From: Galbibacter marinus
GTDB taxonomy: Bacteria; Bacteroidota; Bacteroidia; Flavobacteriales; Flavobacteriaceae
Assembly (NCBI RefSeq): GCF_000300875.1
Contig: NZ_AMSG01000001.1
Span: 186,001 to 250,000, forward strand
Reading direction: 5' to 3'
Length of the DNA stretch: 64,000 nucleotides
Part shown: positions 35,960-44,670 of the stretch, piece after piece
How the letters are laid out: every line of letters starts with the position of its first letter
How positions within the stretch are numbered: position 1 is the stretch's first letter
Notes under the pieces: generated by a model
What the model was told of the DNA's origin: nothing
The model's database searches: none
Seen by the model: the letters and a program-made list of their open reading frames with translations, nothing else
Translations under genes and position numbers: made by a program

Positions 35960-35967
35960 CAAATATA
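35960..35967 (-). promoter_or_regulatory. -7 element of the M23/GH3 operon
   Basis: On the minus strand TATATTTG (35967-35960) is a perfect TAnnTTTG, with the ATG 6 bases downstream, so the transcript may be nearly leaderless. Confidence 0.5.
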
Positions 35968-36117
35968 ATTATTAGGAAAATAGCATGATCGCGTTTTAGG
36001 TAAATTTGTGTTTTTTTAACGCAACATCTTTGTTAAATAATAGAATGGAGAATCTTAAACTTCTAAGAAATAGTAATAATTTAAGATAAAAGATGTTTTT
36101 ATTTTTACTTTTCTTAT

Positions 36118-36125
36118 TACCTTTG
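36118..36125 (+). promoter_or_regulatory. -7 element of tatA
   Basis: TACCTTTG is a perfect TAnnTTTG, ending 19 bases before the ATG at 36145. Confidence 0.5.
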
Positions 36126-36144
36126 TTTTCTAAATTTATTGAAA

Positions 36145-36345
36145 ATGATATCATTGAACGTTTTACTAGGAATTGTGGGACCATGGCAAATAGCCGTTGT
36201 AGTAATTTTGGTACTATTACTTTTTGGAGGTAAAAAGATACCTGAATTAATGCGTGGTCTTGGAAGCGGTATCAAAGAGTTTAAAGATGCCACTAAAGAG
36301 GAAGATGAAGCTGCAAAAGCAGAACAAACTAAAGAAAGTAACTAA
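36145..36345 (+). CDS. tatA: Twin-arginine translocase subunit TatA
   Basis: TatA forms the pore that moves folded proteins with twin-arginine leaders across the inner membrane. The 66-residue protein has the short membrane helix GPWQIAVVVILVLLLFG, the hinge GGKKIPELMRGLGSGIKEF that marks TatA/E, and a charged tail. The ATG at 36145 is preferred to an in-frame TTG two codons upstream. It stands alone, without tatC, and is followed by tandem hairpins. The small dehydrogenase subunit at 43505-44059 has an RR leader and might be a client. Confidence 0.95.
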   Translation: MISLNVLLGIVGPWQIAVVVILVLLLFGGKKIPELMRGLGSGIKEFKDATKEEDEAAKAEQTKESN

Positions 36346-36387
36346 CCAACCGTTTTAGGTTTTGGTTGTTTTATCAAAAAGATAAAT

Positions 36388-36426
36388 AAAAGCCTATTGA
36401 CTTTTAAAAAGTGAATAGGCTTTTTT
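36388..36426 (+). terminator. Rho-independent terminator after tatA
   Basis: AAAGCCTATT (36388-36397) pairs with AATAGGCTTT, with inner pairing ACTTTT/AAAAGT after one mismatch, then TTTTTT. A weaker hairpin (AACC..GGTT) lies at about 36345-36370. Confidence 0.8.
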
Positions 36427-36466
36427 ATGCATTTTATTCAATAAGGCTCAGGATGTAATCCTGCCT

Positions 36467-37462
36467 TTATTCTACTTGAGCCACAGGCTCCAGGTGAAAC
36501 TCTAAGGTTTTTAGAACAGCCTCTAACTCAAACATATAATCTCTTTTATTAGTCGAAGGGGCAAAGGTAAACCCTTCAAGGACCACCAAACGATCATTAG
36601 GTACATCCTCTACAATATAATTGATAAAAGGTCCTGCCATGGTAAAGTTTTTAACCTCCCACATTCCTTTGGTTTCAATGGCGGGTCTATCCGCAATCTC
36701 CGCATCAAACACATAAGGAGCATAGGCTTTCTCTGTGATCATATACATTCCCTCTGCCCTTCCTGGTATATACTTCTCTCCAATAGAATCTCTCATTTTA
36801 ACAATAGCGTCAACGCGTGTAGAGTCCTCTGGAATACTGCCAAGGGGCATTTCATAAACCAAGATATTCATGGTCCCTTTAGGGATCTGTCGCTCGATCC
36901 AGAAAAAATTATTTTCATGTTTTGCTATTTTGTACACCGAAGGCATGGTAAGTGAAATACCTAGTTCTTGCTGCAAGTCCGTTTCTCTATTCAAAGATCG
37001 CGTAAACCGCCTTTGATTCTCCGCAATATCATTCTTCTTAAAGGCCGCAATATTCTTTTGTGCAGAACTCGCTATCTTATCCATAATCACCTGTTCTGTT
37101 GGACCTTGAACGATAGCCACCTTTTGCGGCTCTGCATATAGATCCGTCTTTAACCCAGCAACAGCAGCGGTGTCTTTTCGTACGACAAGAATATTTCTGC
37201 TTGACCTTGTATTACCTGTAAAAACTTCGAATGGCATTTGATGAATTGAAAACAGCGGTTCAACCCAAGGTAAACCAATGACTTCAGCAGCATAATATTT
37301 TCTAATGGTATCTCCAACTGCCCCTTTCCACATATCGTTAGTAATAACAACAGAAAGCGAGTTTATTGCGCCAACAGAGCCTGGCAAGTAATCTTTCTTG
37401 CGTTCCTCTTCGCAGGAAACTACTGAAAGTAGTACCAAACAGGCAATTAAAAAATGTCTCAT
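36467..37462 (-). CDS. DUF4837 lipoprotein
   Basis: The 331-residue protein has a lipoprotein signal (MRHFLIACLVLLSVVSC, Cys17) and a mixed alpha/beta body that I associate with DUF4837 in Flavobacteriia. The start at 37462 is preferred because an upstream in-frame ATG at 37504 would overlap the end of the transglycosylase gene and put extra residues before the signal peptide. It lies just downstream of that gene, probably in one transcript. No activity can be assigned. Confidence 0.75.
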   Translation of the reverse strand: MRHFLIACLVLLSVVSCEEERKKDYLPGSVGAINSLSVVITNDMWKGAVGDTIRKYYAAEVIGLPWVEPLFSIHQMPFEVFTGNTRSSRNILVVRKDTAAVAGLKTDLYAEPQKVAIVQGPTEQVIMDKIASSAQKNIAAFKKNDIAENQRRFTRSLNRETDLQQELGISLTMPSVYKIAKHENNFFWIERQIPKGTMNILVYEMPLGSIPEDSTRVDAIVKMRDSIGEKYIPGRAEGMYMITEKAYAPYVFDAEIADRPAIETKGMWEVKNFTMAGPFINYIVEDVPNDRLVVLEGFTFAPSTNKRDYMFELEAVLKTLEFHLEPVAQVE

Positions 37463-37484
37463 TATATTAGGTTTTTGTGTTTCA

Positions 37485-39071
37485 TTAACATTTACATAGC
37501 ACAAGTTTTGTGCCAGGAGTTAATTTACTACCGCTAATATTGTTCCATTCTTGTAGATTTTTAACCGATACCCCAGGGAATTTTTTAGAAATACTCCAAA
37601 GTGAATCTCCACTTCTTACGATGTATTCCTTTTCTGTAGGGGTACTAGAGGTTTTTGTCGAAGTACTCGCTATAGGTTTTTTAGGATAAATTGTAAGGCG
37701 TTGTCCAATTCTAAGATTATTGTTTCTCAATCCATTCCAGCGTTTAATTTCGCTAATACGAACTCCATATTTCTCAGCAATTTTACCCAAATAGTCACCA
37801 CTTTTCACGCGATAACGAATCTGGTCACTACTCTGAACTAATTCTGGTAAGGTTTTTTCTCGTTTTTCTAATTCTTTGTTTACTCGAGCGTAAATAGTAT
37901 CCTCATTAGCGACGAATCTTCCAATGTCTGCAACAGGCAATCGCAACACATAGTTTTCATCGTCAACAAAAGGAATCATATCAAGTTTATAGGAAGGGTT
38001 GAAGAATTGCACCACATCGGTATCGATTTCTAACATTTCTGAAATCTGATCGAAACTGATGAGTTGTTTAACCTTAATGGTATCAGTTTCAAAATAATAA
38101 CCAGCCTCCGTACTAGCAAAGTCTTCAAAGCCATGCTCTTGGGCGTACTCCATGATATACATAGTAGCTAAAAACGCAGGAACATATCCAGCAGTTTCTC
38201 GTGGTAGGTAAGAACGGATATTCCAGTAATTGGTGTATCCTCCACTTCTTCGAATTGCTTTATTTACATTCCCAGGCCCAGAATTATATGCCGCAAGTGC
38301 CAAATCCCAATCTCCAAATATTTTATACAATCTGCCAAGGTATTTCGCTGCTGCTTCGGTAGATTTAATAGGATCACTTCGCTCATCCACATAACTACTT
38401 ACATCTAAACCATAGGCTTTTCCCGTAGTAAACATAAATTGCCAAATACCTGTAGCGCCGACTCTTGATTTGGCTTTAGGATTAAGGGCCGATTCAATTA
38501 CTGCAAGGTATTTGATTTCAAGGGGAATATCATATCGATCTAGCGTCTGCTCAAACAATGGAAAGTAAAACTTACTCCTTGCCATGACCCTTGTTAGAAA
38601 CTCTCGCTTGTTCTTTAGAAACATTTTAATTACGCTCTCCAAAGACTCATTGTACTGTATGTTAAAAGGTGTCTTTTGGTCTAATTTTGCCAAACGCGCC
38701 TTAAGGGTATCGGTTGGTAAATCTATATAATCGACATAGTCGTATTTTAAATTTGAAATGTCTTTATATATAGTATCGTATAAACCAGAATGTAATAGTT
38801 CTTCCAAGAGTAATTGATCCACCTTTTTAGCCTTCGAATAATCTCTTAAGGCATAAAGGGTCGAATCTTGGATAATTCGTTGATGTTTTCCATCGACAAT
38901 TACAGTATCTATTTTTGAAAACAATTCTTCTTGGTCTGAAATCACCTCATCGGATGAAACCAAAAGACTATCTTTAGTTTGAATAATAGTGTTGTCAGCA
39001 GTCACCTGCTCTTGACCAAACCCAACCAGTCCAATAAAACTGATAAGAAAGGTTGTAAAAATGTACTTCAT
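37485..39071 (-). CDS. Membrane-bound lytic transglycosylase with LysM repeats (MltD type)
   Basis: This periplasmic enzyme cleaves glycan strands of peptidoglycan. The 528-residue protein has a signal peptide (to about residue 20), then the SLT-type catalytic domain with the catalytic Glu193 in YLAVIESALNPKAKS and GATGIWQFM, AAYNSGPGNVNKA as further family motifs. Two LysM modules (YRVKSGDYLGKIAEKYG and YIVRSGDSLWSISKKF) at about residues 420-465 and 483-528 bind peptidoglycan. It lies in the same direction as the DUF4837 gene and just downstream of the pgk terminator. Confidence 0.93.
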   Translation of the reverse strand: MKYIFTTFLISFIGLVGFGQEQVTADNTIIQTKDSLLVSSDEVISDQEELFSKIDTVIVDGKHQRIIQDSTLYALRDYSKAKKVDQLLLEELLHSGLYDTIYKDISNLKYDYVDYIDLPTDTLKARLAKLDQKTPFNIQYNESLESVIKMFLKNKREFLTRVMARSKFYFPLFEQTLDRYDIPLEIKYLAVIESALNPKAKSRVGATGIWQFMFTTGKAYGLDVSSYVDERSDPIKSTEAAAKYLGRLYKIFGDWDLALAAYNSGPGNVNKAIRRSGGYTNYWNIRSYLPRETAGYVPAFLATMYIMEYAQEHGFEDFASTEAGYYFETDTIKVKQLISFDQISEMLEIDTDVVQFFNPSYKLDMIPFVDDENYVLRLPVADIGRFVANEDTIYARVNKELEKREKTLPELVQSSDQIRYRVKSGDYLGKIAEKYGVRISEIKRWNGLRNNNLRIGQRLTIYPKKPIASTSTKTSSTPTEKEYIVRSGDSLWSISKKFPGVSVKNLQEWNNISGSKLTPGTKLVLCKC

Positions 39072-39151
39072 GAATCTCTGGAAATTTATTACTTTCTCGA
39101 ACGATTCGTAAAAATCGCATTTTTTTCAAAATAAGACGCCTCAAAAGTGTT

Positions 39152-39188
39152 AAAAAACAAAAGTCTTTCGTTTAAGCGAAAGACTTTT
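39152..39188 (-). terminator. Rho-independent terminator of pgk (upstream of the transglycosylase gene)
   Basis: A perfect 12-bp stem (39159-39170 with 39177-39188: AAAAGTCTTTCG/CGAAAGACTTTT) and a 6-base loop, followed on the minus strand by GTTTTTT. It lies 29 bases after the pgk stop. Confidence 0.9.
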
Positions 39189-39216
39189 AAATTCTATTTA
39201 TTTATGCTCAAATTTC

Positions 39217-40407
39217 TTATTCCAAAATAGCAGCAATTCCAGGGAGTGTTTTTCCTTCCAAACTCTCCAACATTGCACCACCTCCTGTGGAAACATAACT
39301 AACTTTATCTTCAAATCCGAACTGCTTTACTGCAGCTACAGAATCTCCTCCTCCAACAAGTGAAAAAGCACCATCTTTTGTCGCTTGGTCGATATAATTT
39401 CCAATAGCAATTGTTCCCTTGGCAAAACTAGGCATCTCAAAAACACCTATTGGTCCGTTCCAAAGAATGGTTTTAGATTCAAGAATTACTTCTTTAAAAT
39501 TCTCTAAGGTTTTTGGACCTGCATCGAGTCCTTGCCATCCATCTGGAATTTCTTTCACATCTACTATTTGAGTATCTGCATCGTTGTTAAAATCATTGGC
39601 TGCAAGAACATCAACTGGCAAATGAACTTTCACTCCTTTTGCCTGGGCATCTTTAAGAATTCGAAGGGCCAATTCTTGCTTATCATCTTCACATATAGAA
39701 TCTCCAATCTTACCTCCTTGAGCCTTGATAAAGGTATAAGTCATTCCTCCGCCAATAATAAGGTGATCTACTTTATCTAAAATGTTTTCAATTATGGTAA
39801 TTTTAGAAGAAACCTTTGAACCACCTAAAATAGCAGTAACTGGCTTTTCTCCACTCTCCATTACCTTAGCAATGGCTTCGATTTCTTTTGCAAGTAAATA
39901 CCCAAAGCATTTGTTCTGACCAAAATACTTTGCTACTATCGTAGTAGAGGCATGTGCACGGTGAGCTGTACCAAATGCATCATTTACATAAACATCCCCT
40001 AATTTAGAAAGCGCCTCTGCAAAACTTTCCTCGCCTGCTTCTTCTTCTGAATGAAAACGTAAGTTCTCAAGTAATAAGACCTCTCCTGGCTGAAGGTCCT
40101 TAGCAGCTTGTTCAGCATCTTTTCCGATGGACTGATCTACAAATTTTACCTGAACTCCAATAATCTCTGAAACCTTAGCTACGATATGCTTTAAAGATAA
40201 TTCATCACTTTTCTTTCCTTTTGGTCTACCTAAGTGGCTCATTAGAATGGCACTTCCACCTTCTTCTAATACTTTTACAATAGTAGGCTTAGCAGCCTCG
40301 ATTCTAGTGGTATCAGTGACGTTGAAATCACCATCCAAAGGCACGTTAAAATCCACACGAATTAAAGCTTTCTTATTATTGAAATTAAAATCTTCTATAG
40401 TTTTCAT
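39217..40407 (-). CDS. pgk: Phosphoglycerate kinase
   Basis: This glycolytic enzyme makes ATP from 1,3-bisphosphoglycerate. The 396-residue length is standard. The start has the signature [11 protein letters not shown], followed by [10 protein letters not shown], and the C-terminal ATP site reads [11 protein letters not shown] with STGGGAMLE. It is transcribed alone, with its own terminator and a -7 element upstream. Confidence 0.98.
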   Translation of the reverse strand: MKTIEDFNFNNKKALIRVDFNVPLDGDFNVTDTTRIEAAKPTIVKVLEEGGSAILMSHLGRPKGKKSDELSLKHIVAKVSEIIGVQVKFVDQSIGKDAEQAAKDLQPGEVLLLENLRFHSEEEAGEESFAEALSKLGDVYVNDAFGTAHRAHASTTIVAKYFGQNKCFGYLLAKEIEAIAKVMESGEKPVTAILGGSKVSSKITIIENILDKVDHLIIGGGMTYTFIKAQGGKIGDSICEDDKQELALRILKDAQAKGVKVHLPVDVLAANDFNNDADTQIVDVKEIPDGWQGLDAGPKTLENFKEVILESKTILWNGPIGVFEMPSFAKGTIAIGNYIDQATKDGAFSLVGGGDSVAAVKQFGFEDKVSYVSTGGGAMLESLEGKTLPGIAAILE

Positions 40408-40431
40408 AAATGCAAATAGTTAATTAGACGG

Positions 40432-40439
40432 CAAATTTA
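40432..40439 (-). promoter_or_regulatory. -7 element of pgk
   Basis: On the minus strand TAAATTTG (40439-40432) is a perfect TAnnTTTG, 24 bases before the ATG. Confidence 0.45.
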
Positions 40440-40537
40440 ACTATTTATACTTATCTGAGAAAACAGATCGGTTTTTTAAATCGTTAATTTAGTGATTCAC
40501 AAACCATTTAATCCAATACCGCTTCAGAACTGGTTTT

Positions 40538-40564
40538 TTGACAAATCATTTTAGTTTACATTTG
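40538..40564 (+). promoter_or_regulatory. Promoter of the DNA polymerase III delta' gene
   Basis: TTG (40538-40540), 16 bases, then TACATTTG (40557-40564), a perfect -7 element with slightly short spacing. It gives a leader of about 40 bases. Confidence 0.5.
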
Positions 40565-40610
40565 TACAGCTAAATCAGAAAGTTTACTTTTCAGAAATAA
40601 AGTTTCACAT

Positions 40611-41759
40611 ATGCTTTTCAACGAAGTTTTAGGCCATTCTCACTTAAAAAATCACCTCACCCAGAGTGCTGATAAAGGCCGGATACCACATGCACAATTA
40701 TTTGTGGGTCCAGAGGGAAGCGGTGTTTTACCATTAGCTATCGCATATGCCCAATATGTGCTATGTGGAAATTCATCATCCGAGAATGACAATGGGAATG
40801 CAAGTTGCAACCTTAAATGTAATAACCTCACCCATCCTGATTTGCATTTTGTGTTTCCAGTAACAACTACAGATAAAGTAAAATCGCATCCACTTAGTAG
40901 CAACTTTCTAGAACAGTGGCGATTATTTGTAAAGGATCAGCCCTATGGAAACTTATTCGATTGGTATAAAGTATTAGAGGTAGACAATAAACAGGGAATC
41001 ATCGGAGTGGATGAAGCTCAGGAGGTTGTCAAAACCCTCTCTTTAAAATCATATGAGGGCGGGTATAAGGTCATGATTATTTGGATGGCAGAGCGCATGA
41101 ATATTGCCTCTTCTAACAAACTTCTTAAATTAATTGAAGAACCACCAGAGAAGACTCTTTTAATTCTTATTACTGAGGATGAAACTCAAATTATGCAGAC
41201 CATCTTGTCTCGTTGTCAAATTTTGCGTTTTCCACCGCTGCCCGAAGCGGAAGTCGTCCAAGGATTAATGGATCGTGGACTTAGCGAAAATGAGGCTTTA
41301 AAAATAGCCAACAGCGCCAATGGAAATTTTAACAAAGCGATTGATTTGACCAACAGAGATTCTGAAGATCTTGTTTTTGAAAAATGGTTTGTAAGTTGGG
41401 TACGTACTGCCTTTAGAGCCAAAGGTAACAAAACAGTCATCAGTGATTTAATTACTTGGGGTGAAGAACTCTCTAAAACAGGTAGAGAAACGCAAAAGAA
41501 GTTTCTGCTATTTTGCCTTGATGTCTTTAGACAAGCATTACTAATTAACTATAAGGCAGAGAAACTCACCTATATGGAATTCAGTAGTGAAAATTTCCAA
41601 TTAGAAAAATTTGCCCCCTTTGTTCATGGAGGCAATATTATGGAGATCACTAAGGAACTTGAGGAGGCTATCTATCACATTGAGCGCAATGGAAATGGAA
41701 AAATTATCTTTACGGACCTTTCCATTAAGTTGACGCGATTTTTACACATGAAAGAATAA
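40611..41759 (+). CDS. holB: DNA polymerase III subunit delta' (clamp loader)
   Basis: This subunit of the clamp-loader complex helps place the beta clamp on DNA. The 382-residue protein has the delta'-type degenerate P-loop GPEGSGVL at residues 33-40 (no Lys), a zinc site with Cys52, Cys66 and Cys70 (a fourth ligand is not clear), and the LSRCQILRF segment with the conserved SRC arginine finger. The degenerate P-loop argues against DnaX. It stands alone on the plus strand, convergent with the dehydrogenase gene. Confidence 0.93.
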   Translation: MLFNEVLGHSHLKNHLTQSADKGRIPHAQLFVGPEGSGVLPLAIAYAQYVLCGNSSSENDNGNASCNLKCNNLTHPDLHFVFPVTTTDKVKSHPLSSNFLEQWRLFVKDQPYGNLFDWYKVLEVDNKQGIIGVDEAQEVVKTLSLKSYEGGYKVMIIWMAERMNIASSNKLLKLIEEPPEKTLLILITEDETQIMQTILSRCQILRFPPLPEAEVVQGLMDRGLSENEALKIANSANGNFNKAIDLTNRDSEDLVFEKWFVSWVRTAFRAKGNKTVISDLITWGEELSKTGRETQKKFLLFCLDVFRQALLINYKAEKLTYMEFSSENFQLEKFAPFVHGGNIMEITKELEEAIYHIERNGNGKIIFTDLSIKLTRFLHMKE

Positions 41760-41793
41760 CCTTCTCAAATCTCAAATTAGGTACAAAGAAAAC

Positions 41794-43512
41794 TTATATA
41801 TTACCTTTTTTAGACTCTTTTATAGCATGATCACAGGCTCTAGCCGTCAATGCCATATATGTTAGAGATGGATTTTGGGTGGCTGTAGATGTCATACAAG
41901 CCCCATCAGTTACATAAACGTTTTTACAGGCATGTAATTGGTTCCATTTATTGAGCAAAGATGTTTTAGGATCGTGTCCCATTCTAACACCACCCATTTC
42001 ATGGATATCCAATCCTGGCGCTTTATCAGTAACATCATTGATGGAAATATTTTTAAAACCAGCCGCTTCAAACATTTCAGTGAATTGCTCTATATAATCC
42101 TTTATCATTTTACGATCGTTGTCGTCATAATCCAAATTGATTCGAAGTTGTGGAATGCCGTATTGATCTGTTTTCTCCGGATCTAAACTCAATGTACTTT
42201 CTTCCTTAGGAATAGTTTCTCCCATCATATGAGATCCAACATTCCAATTGCCATAGGTTGGCTTAGTTAAATTCTTCTTTAAATCAGCACCTAATCCTTC
42301 AGAACTCTGCTCAATGCGACGTGAGGCGCCAAATCCTGCAGCATACCCTCTTAAGAAATCTGTTTCTTGCTTATAGACATTTCTAAATCTTGGAATATAG
42401 CCACTTGTCGGTCTTCGCCCAACAGTAGTTTCTTCAAGATTTCCTTCGTACTGAGCGTTTACACTCACGCGGTAGTTATGAAAAGCAACGTATTTACCAA
42501 GAAGTCCATTGTCGTTCCCCAAACCATTAGGGAAACGGTTAGATTTGGAGTTTAATAAGATCATATTGGAGTTAAAAGCGCTCGCGTTTACAAAAATAAC
42601 AGGTGCAAAATACTCCACTGTTTCTTTGCTATGTGCATCGATCACTTTAACACCTGTAGCCTTTTCTTTTGTATCGTCATAAATTATAGAATGCACTACA
42701 GCATTGTGACGCATGGTTAGATTACCTGTTTTTTGAGCCCATGGTAAGGTACTTGAATTACTACTGAAATAGCCTCCAAAAGGACATCCACGACGACAAA
42801 GGTCTCGCGTTTGACACATAGCTCTTCCCTGTTGAATAAATATATCCTTATTCTCTGTGATATGAGCGCAACGTCCGTAAATTACGTGACGCTGATTGTT
42901 ATATTTTTTGGCCACCACATCCCTGAAATATTTCTCGGTACCATTTAGACCCATGGATTTTAAAAACTCTCCATCAGGTAAGGTATCGAGTCCATCATAT
43001 TCACCTGAAATACCAACAAATTTTTCTACATAACTATACCATGGAGCTAAGTCCTTATAGCGTATTGGCCAATCTACAGCAAACCCATCCCGTGCAGGTC
43101 CTTCAAAATCCAAATCTCCTATACGTTGAGTTTGACGGGCCCATAATAGTGACTTCCCTCCTGTTTGGTAACCACGGATCCAATCAAATGGTTTTTCTTG
43201 GATATAGGGCTGTTCTTTGTCTTTGGTGAAGAAATGCTGTGAATCCTCCATAAAATTATAACATTTAGCCGCAATAGGATTTTCCTTTTTTAAATCATAG
43301 GGAACACGGTTGCCGTGTTTAAGTTCCCAAGGCATCATGTTGGTGGTCGGATAATTTTCAATATGCTTGACCTCACGACCACGTTCTAAAACCAGTGTTT
43401 TTAGTCCCTTCTCAGCAAATTCTTTAGCAGCCCATCCACCACTCATACCCGATCCTATAACGATGGCATCATAACTATTTGCTTTTGTACTGTCTATATT
43501 AAAACTAGGCAT
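41794..43512 (-). CDS. GMC-type FAD-dependent sugar dehydrogenase, large subunit
   Basis: The 572-residue protein has the dinucleotide-binding motif VIGSGMSGGWAAKEF (about residues 18-32), the GMC-like GYQTGGKSLLWARQ, and the C-terminal HEMGGVRMG and STATQNPSLTYMA segments with candidate catalytic His/Asn. It fits the gluconate 2-dehydrogenase/FAD-glucose dehydrogenase group. Cys233, Cys239 and Cys243 give C-x5-C-x3-CP, the spacing of the 3Fe-4S ligands I recall for the catalytic subunit of FAD-dependent glucose dehydrogenase. It overlaps the small-subunit gene by 8 bases. There is no signal peptide, fitting export with the small subunit. The substrate (sugar or sugar acid) is unproven. Confidence 0.87.
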   Translation of the reverse strand: MPSFNIDSTKANSYDAIVIGSGMSGGWAAKEFAEKGLKTLVLERGREVKHIENYPTTNMMPWELKHGNRVPYDLKKENPIAAKCYNFMEDSQHFFTKDKEQPYIQEKPFDWIRGYQTGGKSLLWARQTQRIGDLDFEGPARDGFAVDWPIRYKDLAPWYSYVEKFVGISGEYDGLDTLPDGEFLKSMGLNGTEKYFRDVVAKKYNNQRHVIYGRCAHITENKDIFIQQGRAMCQTRDLCRRGCPFGGYFSSNSSTLPWAQKTGNLTMRHNAVVHSIIYDDTKEKATGVKVIDAHSKETVEYFAPVIFVNASAFNSNMILLNSKSNRFPNGLGNDNGLLGKYVAFHNYRVSVNAQYEGNLEETTVGRRPTSGYIPRFRNVYKQETDFLRGYAAGFGASRRIEQSSEGLGADLKKNLTKPTYGNWNVGSHMMGETIPKEESTLSLDPEKTDQYGIPQLRINLDYDDNDRKMIKDYIEQFTEMFEAAGFKNISINDVTDKAPGLDIHEMGGVRMGHDPKTSLLNKWNQLHACKNVYVTDGACMTSTATQNPSLTYMALTARACDHAIKESKKGNI

Positions 43513-44059
43513 TTGTATTAATTTTTTCGTTAGGGTTAATAGTGATTGTTCGATATGAAAAAGCCCCAGGAACTAATTGGTAAGGCATTAGCTTAGTAAG
43601 GTAATACTCCGTGTTTTTATATCCCCAAACGCTTGTATGCTTAGTCGTGTTTAAAAAATCATAAACTGGTTTAGGGGTATCTTCTGCTTCTAAAAGCGAA
43701 GAAAGGATCTCTAAACGCTTTTCCGCATCTAAAGAAACAAAATCATCATAATACCACTCTCTTACTAAAGGGTTAAAACTACGAAGACCAGAGAGAAAAG
43801 AAGCTTGTTGCTCTGGTGAAGCGCAATCATCAATCTGAATCCATATAAAGTTCTGTACTTTAAGGGCGACTCCTCCAGGGGTATCGGTTTCTGGCAATAT
43901 GGTATCGACAATGGATTCTAAAAGGATTTCTTCATCAGTAGTTATCTGTAGTTTATTCAAAACTATAGGAACGCGGTCTGGTGAAAAGTTACAAGAGGGC
44001 ATTAATAACAATCCTCCTGTGACCAATCCAATGTTTCGAAGGGCGGTACGTCTTTTCAT
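43505..44059 (-). CDS. Gluconate 2-dehydrogenase subunit 3-like small subunit
   Basis: The 184-residue protein starts MKRRTALRNIGLVTGGLLL, a twin-arginine leader ending in a lipobox-like LMPSC (Cys23). The body matches the gluconate 2-dehydrogenase subunit 3 (hitchhiker) family, with ILPETDTPGG and the GFRSFN-like region near DDFVSLDAEKR. It is translated with the GMC gene (8-base overlap) and probably carries the large subunit across the membrane through Tat. The usual cytochrome c subunit is not encoded nearby. Upstream lies a non-coding region with an array of dyads. Confidence 0.87.
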   Translation of the reverse strand: MKRRTALRNIGLVTGGLLLMPSCNFSPDRVPIVLNKLQITTDEEILLESIVDTILPETDTPGGVALKVQNFIWIQIDDCASPEQQASFLSGLRSFNPLVREWYYDDFVSLDAEKRLEILSSLLEAEDTPKPVYDFLNTTKHTSVWGYKNTEYYLTKLMPYQLVPGAFSYRTITINPNEKINTNA

Positions 44060-44159
44060 AAAATATAGTAAAAGGTTTTAGTGAAAATCATTTTCCAAAA
44101 AAGTAAATATAAAGAAACCAAGTAAATAATTTAATATGACAGCATTTTTTAACGAATTT

Positions 44160-44355
44160 CCTCTTAGAGGGTGTTTATTTATAGGTCGAAAATGTTCAAT
44201 TCAAACCATAATTCATACTCAAAACACTTAATATTATTATTTACAGTGTTTTACATAAATTAACAGTGTGTCTTTCCTTAGGAAAAGTGTTGAGTTACTA
44301 TTTTTTCCTTCGAAACAGTGTTGCCAACCACATTTTTTCCTTGGAAAAAGTGTAA
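44160..44355. repeat. Helically phased AGTGT/dyad array
   Basis: AGTGT occurs on the plus strand at 44245, 44265, 44286, 44317 and 44349, with intervals of 20, 21, 31 and 32 bases (two or three DNA turns), and inverted as ACACT at 44224, 21 bases before the first. The last three copies each follow a dyad: TTTCCTTAGGAAA (44273-44285), CCTTCGAA (44307-44314) and TTTTTCCTTGGAAAAA (44334-44349). An outlying CCTCTTAGAGG (44160-44170) followed by GTGT has a similar build. The layout suggests binding sites on one DNA face, upstream of the dehydrogenase operon. No regulator is known. Confidence 0.55.
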
Positions 44356-44462
44356 AACCCTTTGTTTACATTAACCTATTTGATAGAAAATAAGTGATAA
44401 GGTTTTTATTATGGCTCAAGGAAATTCAATTATGGATCAATTATAACAATTAGCAAAACTTG

Positions 44463-44496
44463 AAAACAAAAAAACCATCTTAAAAAAGATGGTTTT
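44463..44496 (-). terminator. Terminator after tRNA-Cys
   Basis: An 11-bp stem AAAACCATCTT (44471-44481)/AAGATGGTTTT (44486-44496), loop AAAA, then TTTGTTTT on the minus strand. Confidence 0.8.
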
Positions 44497-44502
44497 TACT
44501 AG

Positions 44503-44573
44503 AGGCATCGAGCGGATTCGAACCGCTGTACAAGGTTTTGCAGACCTCTGCCTAGCCACTCGGCCACAATGCC
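44503..44573 (-). tRNA. tRNA-Cys (GCA)
   Basis: Read on the minus strand the cloverleaf has acceptor GGCATTG/CGATGCC (one G-U pair), the D-arm GCC..GGC, an anticodon arm GAGGT-CTGCAAA-ACCTT with anticodon GCA, the T-arm AGCGG-TTCGAAT-CCGCT, and discriminator T (U73), typical for Cys. CCA is not encoded. It lies 97 bases downstream of folB in the same direction and has its own terminator, so it may be read through from folB. Confidence 0.95.
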
Positions 44574-44670
44574 ATTTAACGGATGGCAAATGTAACAAAA
44601 ATATCGCTCTAAATCCAAAAGACTGTTTTAAAATTATTATAACATTTAAAAGAAGTACCTTTTAAAGAGC

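Larger units (their letters stand above)
44060..44502. other. Non-coding region between the dehydrogenase operon and tRNA-Cys
   Basis: No convincing gene was found in these 443 bases; the longest frames are short and lack family features. The region holds an array of AGTGT motifs with short dyads (44224-44355), a separate CCTCTTAGAGG dyad (44160-44170) and the tRNA-Cys terminator (44463-44496). AT-rich linker fills the rest. A small RNA cannot be excluded. Confidence 0.7.

Noticed and set aside
44503-44573. tRNA-Cys as an integration (att) site
   Set aside because: No integrase, direct repeat of the tRNA 3' end or mobile genes were seen nearby.
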